Shown here: positions 1 through 7,463 of the stretch, piece after piece
How positions within the stretch are numbered: position 1 is the stretch's first letter
How the letters are laid out: each line of letters starts with the position of its first letter
Assembly: GCA_966186435.1 (NCBI GenBank)
Contig: CBIFWW010000038.1
Coordinates: 1 to 25,026 of the forward strand
Origin: CBIFWW01 sp966186435
Lineage (GTDB): Bacteria; Pseudomonadota; Gammaproteobacteria; Enterobacterales; Enterobacteriaceae
DNA length: 25,026 nt
Direction: 5' to 3'
Notes under the pieces: generated by a model
Database searches by the model: none
Told to the model about the DNA's origin: nothing
The model's input: only the letters and a program-made list of their open reading frames with translations
Program-made: the position numbers and the translations under genes

Positions 1-170
1 GAATTAGATAAAGCTAGCCTTCAATAGTAAATGTTCTTCAAATTATTTGAATAGCATAAACATCGGCGGATAATTGTTCTGGGATTCATAAGAATATATT
101 ATCATTACGACTTTAGGGGCTTTTGCCCCTTTTTACTGTTCGCTCAGCTATAAAAAAACCGGGTCGTGAT

Positions 171-1076
171 ATGCGTTTAAACCTTGATGTATTACTCATC
201 CTTGAAGCGCTGGACAAACACGGCAGCTTCGCTGCTGCGGCAGAATCCCTGTTTAAAACCCCGGCTGCACTCAGCTATATGGTGCAAAAACTGGAAAGCG
301 ATCTCAAAATTACCTTACTGGATCGTAGCGGCCATCGCGCTAAATTTACCGACACCGGGCGCCTGCTGCTAGAGCAAGGCTCTCTGCTACTGGATAATGC
401 CCGCGCCCTTGAAAAACAAGCGGTTCAGCTTGCTTGCGGGTGGGAAAAAGAGCTAATGATCACCCTCGATCGTTCACTTCCGTTTACCACTTTGTTGCCA
501 ACAGTAGAGAAGTTTTACGCCCTGGGCCAACAGACCCGGTTGAAGTTCCATCACCATACTCTGGCAGGCTCTTGGGAAGAACTGACCCATCATGGTTCCG
601 ATATCATTATTGGTGCAATTAACGAACCGCCGACCTCCGCCGCCTACTGCTACAAGCAGCTTGGCTCGATGGAAAACGTGTTTTTAATTTCCCCCATCCA
701 CCCGCTGGCGAAGGAGACCGGGCCACTTACTAACCAGCAAATCTGCCTGCACCGGACCATTGTGGTCAGCGACAGCGCCCGCTATTGCGCCCCGATTACC
801 ACCAATTATTTTGAAGAACAAGAACAGATCGTGGTGGATGATTTCCCGTCCAAAGTTTCGCTACTGCAGGCCGGTTTGGGCTGCGGCTTCTTACCGCGCC
901 ATATTGCCCAGCCCTCTATCGATGATGGCAGTCTGGTCATCAAAGAAGTAACCTCTTACCGCCAGTATGATGTGGCCTATATGGCCTGGCGCAATGACAG
1001 TGTGGGGTTAGCTTCCCGCTGGTGGCGGGATGAATTACTGAGCGAAGGGTTCTCCGCCCAAATTTACGCTGCTTAA
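171..1076 (+). CDS. LysR-family transcriptional regulator, YhaJ-like
   Basis: 301-aa LysR-type regulator. The N-terminal winged helix-turn-helix spans about residues 1-60, with the family pattern GSFAAAAESL, then ALSYMVQKLE and LLDRSGHRAKFT. The C-terminal two thirds is the periplasmic-binding-protein-like effector domain, ending near MAWRNDS. Wording is closest to E. coli YhaJ (SFAAAA, ALSY, FDRSGHR, AWRRDS), but the effector domain differs enough that the ligand and targets are unknown. I chose ATG at 171. The frame stays open to a TTG at 123, but the extra 16 residues are not LysR-like, and 301 aa is the usual family length. No strong ribosome binding site is visible. It converges with malZ and the two stop codons overlap (1073-1076). 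K-12 has no regulator here, so this is a local difference. It could regulate a divergent gene left of the window. Confidence 0.88.
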   Translation: MRLNLDVLLILEALDKHGSFAAAAESLFKTPAALSYMVQKLESDLKITLLDRSGHRAKFTDTGRLLLEQGSLLLDNARALEKQAVQLACGWEKELMITLDRSLPFTTLLPTVEKFYALGQQTRLKFHHHTLAGSWEELTHHGSDIIIGAINEPPTSAAYCYKQLGSMENVFLISPIHPLAKETGPLTNQQICLHRTIVVSDSARYCAPITTNYFEEQEQIVVDDFPSKVSLLQAGLGCGFLPRHIAQPSIDDGSLVIKEVTSYRQYDVAYMAWRNDSVGLASRWWRDELLSEGFSAQIYAA

Positions 1077-2893
1077 CCAACCTGCCACAGGGTTGCCGAG
1101 CACGCCGGGAGCACCAGCTCCCCGGTGTGTTCGGTAAACGCCCCCTGCCCTTCCCGGCACTGCCAGCCTACGGCCGCCAGCAGGGGTTGATCGCCCAACT
1201 GGACGCGCCGCGCCGGGCCACGGTTTAGGGCCACCAGCACCCGCTCCTGGCGATAAACCCTAACAAACACCAGAATATCACCTGCGGCATGGATTATCTG
1301 GCAGCCACCACGGCGCAGCGCTTTGCTACTCTGGCGCAATGCCGCCAGCCGCTGGTACAGGCCCAGTAATTGCCGATCCTGTTGGTTTTCCTGCCACGGG
1401 AACGGCTTGCGGCACATCGGATCGTTTTCACCATCCACCCCCACCTCATCGCCATAGTAAATGCAGGGTACGCCAGGCCAGCACATCAACCACATCACCC
1501 CCAGCGGCAGCCGCGCCACGTCGCGCCCGAGCAGAGTTTTAAAACGTGGGGTATCGTGACTATCCAGCTGATTAAACATGCGTAATTGCTGTTGATGGGA
1601 CAACCCGGCCCGGTAGTTATCCATCCAGGCCGCTGCCCCAGCGGCATCGAGTTGCTGCGGATCGAAGGAGATATCGGTATTGGCAAGGAACCCCCATACC
1701 GGGATACTGAACCCCCGGTAGTTCATGGCCCCGTCTTCGGCATCGGCCTGGAGCCACTGGCGAGCATCACCGAAATGCTCACCCACCATATAGGCATCCG
1801 GGTGGGTTTCGCGGGCCGCCTGGCGCATTCCGGCCACGTGCTGGAGGTTGTTCCTTGCCCCGCCCCCTTCCCCCAGCATATGCACTACGTCCAGACGCCA
1901 ACCGTCCATCGACCAGGGCGCTTTAAGCCAGTGGCGCACAATGCTGTCCTGGCCCTGATACACCTCATCCCGTAGTGCTTGCGAGCTGAAATCCAGCTTT
2001 GGCAAATGGCTGTAACCTAGCCAGCTGCGGGCGCTGCCATCTTCATTGAACCCGTACCAGCCGCGCCATCGGGATAATGGATTGTTAAGTGCCCCACCGC
2101 CGGTGGTGCCTGCCCGGTCAAACCACGGGTGAGTATCCCCACTGTGATTAAACACGCCATCCAGCACCAGACGCATCCCCTGGCGTTGGGTCTGCTGGCG
2201 CAGCCGCAGCAAGGCTTCATCGCCACCGAAGCCTGGGTCAACCTGGCGGTAGTTTTCAGTGTCGTACTTATGAACGCTGGGGGCGGTAAACACCGGGTTA
2301 AGATAAAGCGCGGTGACACCCAGCTTTTTCAGGTAGGGGAGCTTTTCGGTGATACCATTCAAGTCACCGCCGTAGAACGTGGAGCCGCCGTGATCCCGGG
2401 TTAATGGCTGGTGCCACTCCCGGCGCACGATGTCATGGCCCACGGCGGCATGATGCCAGATAGCCTCCTGTTCCGGGGTACGCTTACTGCTGCGAGCAAA
2501 GCGATCGGGGAATATTTGATAGAAAACCTGATCGGCCACCCAGTCAGGCCCTTCATCGGGTGCATCAAACGCAAATTGGGCCAAGCGCGCTGGAGGAAAA
2601 GCGCTGAAGCCCTCCGGGGTAAACCACTGCTGGCGATCCTCCCACAGCAATTTAAAACAGTAGCGGCGGCGCGGCTGGCCGCAGGTCAGGTCAATGGTGC
2701 CTTTCCATTGGCTCACCCCGCCAATGCCGCCGCGGGTTAAACGCATCGGTAATGAGGTTTCTTCATTGTCGTTTTCATAGCGGATCGTTACCCGCTTGGG
2801 CTGCGTTTTTCCCCGTAGCCACAGTACCAGGGTCATTCGCCCTGAACGAATCTGAACGAAGGGCGCTACGGGTAAATGCCAGGCCTGTAACAT
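1073..2893 (-). CDS. malZ: maltodextrin glucosidase
   Basis: Cytoplasmic GH13 enzyme that releases glucose from the reducing end of maltodextrins. It is 606 aa, against about 605 in E. coli. An N-terminal beta-sandwich domain (about residues 1-115) precedes the TIM barrel. The catalytic set is visible: nucleophile Asp335 in GWRLDVVHML, acid/base Glu372 in GEHFGDARQW, and the third acid Asp447 in NQLDSHDTPR. DGVFNHSGD and YYGDEVG are further GH13 regions. Start at 2893: the peptide begins MLQAWHLPV, like E. coli MLNAWHLPV, with CGGAG 8 nt upstream. A start 13 codons further out (2932) has no such support. A TATGAT -10 candidate lies at 2953-2958 on the minus strand, and possible MalT boxes lie at 2972-2994. 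Identity is secure; regulation is inferred. Confidence 0.97.
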   Translation of the reverse strand: MLQAWHLPVAPFVQIRSGRMTLVLWLRGKTQPKRVTIRYENDNEETSLPMRLTRGGIGGVSQWKGTIDLTCGQPRRRYCFKLLWEDRQQWFTPEGFSAFPPARLAQFAFDAPDEGPDWVADQVFYQIFPDRFARSSKRTPEQEAIWHHAAVGHDIVRREWHQPLTRDHGGSTFYGGDLNGITEKLPYLKKLGVTALYLNPVFTAPSVHKYDTENYRQVDPGFGGDEALLRLRQQTQRQGMRLVLDGVFNHSGDTHPWFDRAGTTGGGALNNPLSRWRGWYGFNEDGSARSWLGYSHLPKLDFSSQALRDEVYQGQDSIVRHWLKAPWSMDGWRLDVVHMLGEGGGARNNLQHVAGMRQAARETHPDAYMVGEHFGDARQWLQADAEDGAMNYRGFSIPVWGFLANTDISFDPQQLDAAGAAAWMDNYRAGLSHQQQLRMFNQLDSHDTPRFKTLLGRDVARLPLGVMWLMCWPGVPCIYYGDEVGVDGENDPMCRKPFPWQENQQDRQLLGLYQRLAALRQSSKALRRGGCQIIHAAGDILVFVRVYRQERVLVALNRGPARRVQLGDQPLLAAVGWQCREGQGAFTEHTGELVLPACSATLWQVG

Positions 2894-2971
2894 GGTTAAT
2901 CTCCGGAGTTTTATATCAGGGCACCATGCCATAGCAGCCGCAAAATTAACTCATCATAGCGCGTTTTTTTC

Positions 2972-2994
2972 CGGGAGGAGGCATAGGGTGGAGG
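2972..2994 (+). promoter_or_regulatory. candidate pair of MalT boxes upstream of malZ
   Basis: Two direct copies resembling the MalT consensus GGGGAKGAGG occur 13 bp apart: CGGGAGGAGG at 2972-2981 (9 of 10 matches) and AGGGTGGAGG at 2985-2994 (8 of 10). malZ is a MalT-regulon gene in E. coli. The distance from the first box to the best -10 candidate (TATGAT, 2953-2958) is about 5 bp shorter than I recall for MalT promoters, so this remains a candidate. The purine-rich strand could match by chance. Confidence 0.35.
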
Positions 2995-3037
2995 GGGATT
3001 TTAGCCACGATTAACCATTATTCACTCTGGCTTAAAC

Positions 3038-3054
3038 CATTCATTAAATGAATG
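3038..3054. repeat. 17-bp perfect palindrome in the malZ-3166 intergenic region
   Basis: CATTCATTAAATGAATG is a perfect 8+1+8 inverted repeat lying between the divergent malZ and the small secreted-protein gene that starts at 3166. It is AT-rich with no run of T after it, so it looks more like an operator half-site pair than a terminator. I do not recognise the binding protein. The rest of 2894-3165 holds the candidate MalT boxes and no gene. Confidence 0.4.
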
Positions 3055-3165
3055 TAATCAGTAATTTATTTAACTTTGCAGTATATAAAAATCCCTGCTA
3101 TTGCTTAATAACCCGGGGCCGAATTTCCGCTACGGGTTACACCAACCGCAAATCGGGGGATAAAA

Positions 3166-3612
3166 ATGAAACTGCCTATCCTGACCCTGCTATTGACCTT
3201 GCCTTCTCTCGTACCGCTCGCCTTTGCCGATGCAGTTGCCATCGTAGGCTGGCACGCGACGGCTTCTAAAAACAGTGCCATGATGGCCGGGGCCTGGCCC
3301 ATAGACGATAACAGCGTCGTTAACGTCGGGGCTGACGGGCATATCCTCCGCCAAGTCGCTAATAGTAGCGATGACGCTCATCTGCTAAAAGTGGAGGTGC
3401 TGCCCGTTGAATCTGGCTCCTCCGCCCCACTCCAGGCGGTTCCGGCACATTATCTGTTACCTGCCCAGTCCGACGGCCAGGTGCGCCTGGTCTATCAAGG
3501 CCCATGGGATAATCAGCCCCACCGTTACCGCTTACGCTGGGTCAACACCCCGATTAATGGCCAAGGCCAGCCGCAAAGTTTATTCACCGAGATAGTGGTT
3601 ATCCCGCAGTAA
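3166..3612 (+). CDS. secreted protein with a pilus-chaperone-like (PapD N-domain) fold, function unknown
   Basis: 148-aa protein with a clear Sec signal peptide: MK, a hydrophobic core LTLLLTLPSLVPL, and probable cleavage after AFA at residue 21. The mature part has the spacing of a chaperone-usher chaperone N-terminal immunoglobulin domain: ANSSDDAHLLKVEV, then VPAHYLLP, VRLVYQGP, and RYRLRWVNTPI followed by FTEIVVIPQ. Chaperones of this type have two such domains and about 230 aa. Here only one is present, and no usher or pilin gene is nearby, so a pilus-assembly role is doubtful. ATG at 3166 is preceded by GGGGGA at 6-nt spacing. It lies alone between divergent malZ and convergent proY and ends at a shared terminator. 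K-12 has no gene here. The fold suggestion is from pattern only. Confidence 0.75.
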   Translation: MKLPILTLLLTLPSLVPLAFADAVAIVGWHATASKNSAMMAGAWPIDDNSVVNVGADGHILRQVANSSDDAHLLKVEVLPVESGSSAPLQAVPAHYLLPAQSDGQVRLVYQGPWDNQPHRYRLRWVNTPINGQGQPQSLFTEIVVIPQ

Positions 3613-3634
3613 AGTGGTGGATAACCGCAACAAA

Positions 3635-3664
3635 AAAGCCGCTGGCAAAATTGACAGCGGCTTT
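3635..3664. terminator. bidirectional terminator between the 3166 gene and proY
   Basis: AAAGCCGCTG at 3635-3644 pairs perfectly with CAGCGGCTTT at 3655-3664 across a 10-nt loop. A runs on the left and Ts on the right give weak U-tracts on both strands, fitting its place between two convergent genes. Confidence 0.75.
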
Positions 3665-3685
3665 GATTAACACGGCAATAGATGA

Positions 3686-5050
3686 TTACAGGCCAGACCG
3701 TACTTCACGACGGCGTTTAAACCACCACCCTACTAGCAACAGCAGGATCCAGGCAAAGCCCACATACAGTGAAATGCGGGTTTCCGGGTGGTAACCAATC
3801 AGGCCAATGATAAACACCAGGAAAATTAAGCCAACAGTGGTGGTTGCCACCCCGCCCGGGATGGGGAATTTAAGCTTTTTGACCTCTTCCGGCGGCAGTT
3901 TACGGCGGAAGGCTATCTGTGAAAGCAGGATCATGATCCATACCCACACCGTCGCAAAAGTCGCCAGTGAGGCAATCACCAGGAACACGCTGCCCGGCAT
4001 AATGTAGTTCAGATAAACCGCGAGCAGCAGCGCCACGGTCATGACCAGTACCGTGACCCACGGGATCCCGCGACGGGAGGTTTTGGCAAAGAACCTCGGC
4101 GCACTGCCCTGTTCTGCCATGCCGTGTAACATGCGGCCTACGCCAAACACATCACTATTGATGGCAGACAAGGAAGCAGTCAGCACCACAAAATTAAGGA
4201 TGCTGGCGGCAAAGGTGATCCCCAGATGCTGGAAGGTCATCACGAAGGGGCTACCGTTAGTGCCCACCTGGTTCCACGGGTAGATCGACATAATGACAAA
4301 CAGGGTGCCAACATAGAACACCAGAATGCGCATCGGTACCGAGTTAATCGCCCGAGGGATGGATTTCTCCGGCTCTTTAGCTTCCCCGGCGGTGATACCA
4401 ATAATTTCAATCCCACCATAGGCAAACATTACCATTTGCAGGGACATCACCATGCCCAGCCAACCGTTACTGAAGAAACCGCCGTTGCTCCACAGATTAT
4501 GAATGCCGGTAGGTTGCCCACCGTTGCCAATTCCCCAGATGATGATGCCGAACCCGGCTACAATCATGATGATAATAGTGGCGACTTTGAAGAAGGAGAA
4601 CCAGAACTCCAGCTCGCCAAACACCTTCACGCTCATTAGGTTAATGGCGCAAATCAGCATAACCACGCTGAGCACCCATATCCAACTCGGCACATCCGGG
4701 AACCAAACACCCATGTAAATCCCAAAAGCGGTCACATCAGCAATCGCCACAATCAGGATTTCAAAGCAATAAGTCCAACCAGTGATATAACCCGCCAAAG
4801 GGCCTAAGTAATCCTGAGCATAGCGGGAAAATGAGCTGGCCGCAGGGTTATGAACCGACATCTCCCCCAGGGCGCGCATGATGATATAAGCGGCCACACC
4901 GCCGATGATATAAGCCAACAGTACGCTAGGCCCAGCCATTTTAATGGCATCCGCAGAGCCATAAAACAGACCGGTACCGATCGCCGAACCGAGGGCCATA
5001 AACCGAATATGCCTGGTACTGAGGCCCCGTTTAAGCGAGTTTTTTTCCAT
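3686..5050 (-). CDS. proY: proline-specific permease ProY (amino acid permease, APC family)
   Basis: 454-aa inner-membrane amino-acid transporter of the APC superfamily, about 12 membrane helices. It matches E. coli ProY closely along its length: LKRGLSTRHIRFMALGSAIG, FYGSADAIKMAGPSVLLAYI, ALGEMSVHNPAASSFSRYA, GGIEIIGITAGEAK, YNQ-free middle, and RISLYVGFAW near the end. Start chosen at 5050 (MEKNSLKRGL), matching the E. coli N-terminus. The frame runs 11 codons further but that extension crosses the brnQ terminator. It sits 66 bp downstream of brnQ in the same direction, separated by a strong hairpin, so proY is either read through or has its own weak promoter. In E. coli ProY is regarded as a cryptic proline transporter; its true substrate here is not proven. 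Confidence 0.95.
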   Translation of the reverse strand: MEKNSLKRGLSTRHIRFMALGSAIGTGLFYGSADAIKMAGPSVLLAYIIGGVAAYIIMRALGEMSVHNPAASSFSRYAQDYLGPLAGYITGWTYCFEILIVAIADVTAFGIYMGVWFPDVPSWIWVLSVVMLICAINLMSVKVFGELEFWFSFFKVATIIIMIVAGFGIIIWGIGNGGQPTGIHNLWSNGGFFSNGWLGMVMSLQMVMFAYGGIEIIGITAGEAKEPEKSIPRAINSVPMRILVFYVGTLFVIMSIYPWNQVGTNGSPFVMTFQHLGITFAASILNFVVLTASLSAINSDVFGVGRMLHGMAEQGSAPRFFAKTSRRGIPWVTVLVMTVALLLAVYLNYIMPGSVFLVIASLATFATVWVWIMILLSQIAFRRKLPPEEVKKLKFPIPGGVATTTVGLIFLVFIIGLIGYHPETRISLYVGFAWILLLLVGWWFKRRREVRSGL

Positions 5051-5072
5051 GATGTCTACCCAATTACACAAT

Positions 5073-5100
5073 AAAAAAACCACGGGGCTGCCCCGTGGTT
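5073..5100 (-). terminator. intrinsic terminator after brnQ
   Basis: CCCCGTGGTT (5091-5100) and AACCACGGGG (5078-5087) form a perfect 10-bp stem with a 3-nt CTG loop. Read on the minus strand, the stem is followed by a run of T from A7 at 5073-5079. It lies 16 bp after the brnQ stop and 23 bp before the proY start, so it should uncouple or attenuate proY. Confidence 0.85.
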
Positions 5101-5116
5101 AAACATGATTTATCGA

Positions 5117-6436
5117 TTAATGCGCGTTATATGCGATTCGACGCCCTGCAACCCAATCCCAAATCGCGGTACCAATCAGCACCACCAGCGCCGGCAGCAT
5201 CCAGGCCAGGCCCTGTTCCGAAAGTGGCAGGTGGCGGATCCAGGCTGGCAGGGTTTCTGCCAGCGCCGAGGCTTTAACGCCGTCGATGATACCAAAGATA
5301 AAGCTAACCAACATCGCTGGCGCAATCACCCGGCTGGATTTATTCCACCACGGGCGGGTGAAGCTCAGCACCACCAGCACGAGACACGGCGGGTAGATAG
5401 CGGTAAGAATCGGTACAGAAATCTGTATCAGGTGGCTTAAGCCCAGGTTTGAAACCCCCATGGAGAACAGGCCGAGGATAAACACCAGGCTGCGGTAAGA
5501 CAGCGGCAGATACTGCTCGAAGAATTCAGCACAGGCACAGGTCAGGCCAACAGCCGTAACCATACAGGCCAGGAAAATCAGGGCCGCCAGCAGGAAGCTA
5601 CCTGCCCCACCAAAGGTGTGCGCCACATAGGCATGCAGGATGGCAGCACCGTTGGCAGACTGGTCCACCAGGGTGGCGCTATCAGAACCCAAACGGAACA
5701 GCGCCAAATAAAGCAGCGCCAGACCCACTCCAGCAATCAAACCGGCCCAAATGGTATAGCGGGTCAGCAGATGGGATTCGGTCACCCCCCGGGAACGGGC
5801 GGCGTTCACAATAACAATCCCGAAGACCATGGCCCCCAGAGTGTCCATGGTCAGATAACCGTTAACAAACCCATTAGATAAAGCAGCATCCTGATAAGCT
5901 TGCGTCGCGGTGCTGATCCCCCCGGCTGGCCACAGGATGGCGGCAACAGACAATACCACCAGGGCGAGAATTTTAATCGGTGCCAGGAAGTGGCCCACGG
6001 TATCCAGCAGCTTGCCAGGATAAAGGGACACGCCAATCACAATAATGAAATAGACCAAGCTGTAGATAAAAAGCGGCAGTTGACCATCGCCGGTCAGCGG
6101 CGCGATACCCACTTCAAAGGAGACCGTCGCGGTACGGGGAATAGCAAACAGTGGGCCTACGGCTAAATAGCAAATGGTCGCCAGCAGAATACCGGCACGA
6201 CGGCCAATTGGGGAACTTAGCAGATCCATCCCGCCACCGACTTTGGCAAGCGCCACCACGGTAAGCACCGGTAAACCTACGGCAGTTATCAGGAAGCCAA
6301 TAGCCGCCCACCAGACGTTTTCGCCAGCCTGCAAGCCAACCATTGGCGGGAAAATGATATTGCCAGCACCAACAAACAGCGCAAAGGTCATAAAGCCCAG
6401 TGCGATGATGTCGCGAGATTTTAAATGACGGGTCAT
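5117..6436 (-). CDS. brnQ: branched-chain amino acid transporter BrnQ
   Basis: 439 aa, the same length as E. coli BrnQ (LIVCS family), a Na+-coupled carrier for Leu, Val and Ile in the inner membrane. About 12 hydrophobic helices are visible. Diagnostic stretches are RDIIALGFMTFALFVGAGN, IFPPMVGLQAGE, PRTATVSFEVGIAPL, NGYLTMDTLGAMVFGI, NAARSRGVTE and TCACAEFFEQYLPLSYR. ATG at 6436 matches the family N-terminus; only a weak AAGG lies upstream, at 13-nt spacing. The first gene upstream on this strand is phoR, but it is over 1.1 kb away, so brnQ should have its own promoter in the spacer. Palindromes at 6618-6634 and 6682-6698 lie in the likely promoter area. Confidence 0.97.
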   Translation of the reverse strand: MTRHLKSRDIIALGFMTFALFVGAGNIIFPPMVGLQAGENVWWAAIGFLITAVGLPVLTVVALAKVGGGMDLLSSPIGRRAGILLATICYLAVGPLFAIPRTATVSFEVGIAPLTGDGQLPLFIYSLVYFIIVIGVSLYPGKLLDTVGHFLAPIKILALVVLSVAAILWPAGGISTATQAYQDAALSNGFVNGYLTMDTLGAMVFGIVIVNAARSRGVTESHLLTRYTIWAGLIAGVGLALLYLALFRLGSDSATLVDQSANGAAILHAYVAHTFGGAGSFLLAALIFLACMVTAVGLTCACAEFFEQYLPLSYRSLVFILGLFSMGVSNLGLSHLIQISVPILTAIYPPCLVLVVLSFTRPWWNKSSRVIAPAMLVSFIFGIIDGVKASALAETLPAWIRHLPLSEQGLAWMLPALVVLIGTAIWDWVAGRRIAYNAH

Positions 6437-7186
6437 AGATATTTACAGCCTTGGAAAGGTGGTGTTGTAAATAATTTATTTCTACCAGCAAGCTGGCGAA
6501 AAAATGGCAAAGTCAGTAAGTAACAGCAATAAATGTTGGTAAAACCGTGGTGGCTAAGAATAGTTGATTAAATTACCACCCACTTCTGGTTAGTCTGACA
6601 TCGACAGTGCTACATTTAAACGCTTATAGCGTTTGAAGGCAACCTGGAATCGGAAAACCAGTACGATATACTGACATTAAAATATGAGTCAGTCATATCC
6701 TCCAATCTAAAGCAAAAAGCACGGCTTATAATTCGGTCAAAAAACACCCAACGGTTAAGGATTCGGAAGTTAAATATGTATCAGATGGGGCCTTTGCCGT
6801 AAGCGGCTATTCCGTCAACCCAGGTTTAGAGGTTAAACAAGCCCTCTCATTTTTGATTACCCCGTGGATTATGCGCGGCCTCTCGCGAAATTTTGTATGT
6901 GGGCAACAAACGGGAAAGCGGAATTGCCAGTGGCGTCAAACAGGCACGTTAAGTGCTGGGCAAAATCTATACGGTCAGCAGCAGAGTGTTTATTATCGGC
7001 GGGCTGGCTTTATAGCCAGTAGGTGTGACGGCGCGGGGGATCTCTATCTTCCGCGGCACCTTGCGCTAGATGGAGAAAACCCCCGGTCGTTGCAAATATA
7101 AAACAGGCAACTAACGGGGGTAATCTATGACCCTAAGCAAGTCAAGGATAGCCGCCAGCGTTTGCCAAAGCAAGGAAGGCTTACGC
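6437..7186. other. brnQ upstream spacer with palindromes and a start-less open frame
   Basis: No intact gene is supported here. On the plus strand one frame is free of stops from 6688 to a TAA ending at 7101 (138 codons), but it has no ATG or GTG and no ribosome site. Parts of it read like protein (KHPTVKDSEVKYVSDGAFAV, then SGYSVNPGLEVKQAL), and neighbouring frames continue plausibly (VGNKRESGIASGVKQAR, then VLGKIYTVSSRVFIIGGL), as expected of a frameshifted relic. I do not recognise the family. Two palindromes upstream of brnQ are AAACGCTTATAGCGTTT (6618-6634, 7+3+7) and ATATGA/TCATAT (6682-6698, 5-nt gap); they may be operators. Confidence 0.4.
7079..7121 (+). other. interrupted hairpin preceding the small ORF at 7187
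   Basis: ACCCCCG (7079-7085) pairs with CGGGGGT (7115-7121), and GTTGC (7089-7093) pairs with GCAAC (7107-7111). There is a 3x3 internal loop and a 13-nt A-rich apical loop. It lies 66 nt upstream of the 7187 start, so on a plus-strand transcript it would be a structured leader. There is no T-run, so it is not a terminator. Confidence 0.45.
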
Positions 7187-7333
7187 ATGGAATTTCTGAA
7201 AAACGTGATTTTAATCGTTCTAATCCACATTATTGCGCCGATCTTGGTGCAATACGCTGAGAAGGACGTGGCAGTTCACTGCGTTTGTGTGACGCATCAC
7301 GGCAGGGAGGAAACCAGCGAAGGCCATCGCTGA
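7187..7333 (+). CDS. candidate 48-aa hydrophobic peptide, possible type I toxin-like
   Basis: ATG at 7187 is preceded by AAGGAAGG at 6-nt spacing, a strong ribosome site. It encodes 48 aa: MEFLKNVILIVLIHIIAPI is one membrane segment (about residues 4-22), followed by QYAEKD and a His/Cys-rich polar tail (HCVCVTHHGREE). The frame also opens at 7127 in the same phase. A structured leader lies upstream and an intrinsic terminator 25 nt downstream (7358-7383), so the unit is transcriptionally closed. The layout resembles type I toxin genes, and the motif HxxAPIL recalls Ldr peptides, while the KD-C-E layout loosely recalls Hok. Neither match is good enough to name it. It may also be a chance ORF or a worn remnant. 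Confidence 0.4.
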   Translation: MEFLKNVILIVLIHIIAPILVQYAEKDVAVHCVCVTHHGREETSEGHR

Positions 7334-7357
7334 TTTGGCTATGTTGCGCCTTAGATT

Positions 7358-7383
7358 AGCCCCGTTTAGGCGGGGCTTTTCTT
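7358..7383 (+). terminator. plus-strand terminator after the small ORF
   Basis: AGCCCCG (7358-7364) pairs with CGGGGCT (7371-7377) across TTTAGG, followed by TTTCTT. It is almost the same sequence as the terminator at 7522-7549. No T-run is present on the other strand, so it acts on rightward transcripts. Confidence 0.75.
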
Positions 7384-7387
7384 GCTG

Positions 7388-7423
7388 ACAAAGAAGGATA
7401 AAACGTGGTTTTTCCTTCTTTGT
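7388..7423. repeat. long near-perfect hairpin
   Basis: ACAAAGAAGGA (7388-7398) pairs with TCCTTCTTTGT (7413-7423), and inside it AAAAC (7400-7404) pairs with GTTTT (7408-7412) around a 3-nt GTG loop, leaving one bulged T at 7399. That is 16 paired positions. No T-run follows on either strand, so it is not a standard terminator. Role unknown. Confidence 0.55.
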
Positions 7424-7463
7424 GGAAAAGAGGCGAAGATCAATAAATTGATTTTCCTAGTTT

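Noticed and set aside
123..170. TTG start at 123 for the LysR regulator.
   Set aside because: The added 16 residues are not family-like; ATG at 171 gives the standard length and helix-turn-helix position.
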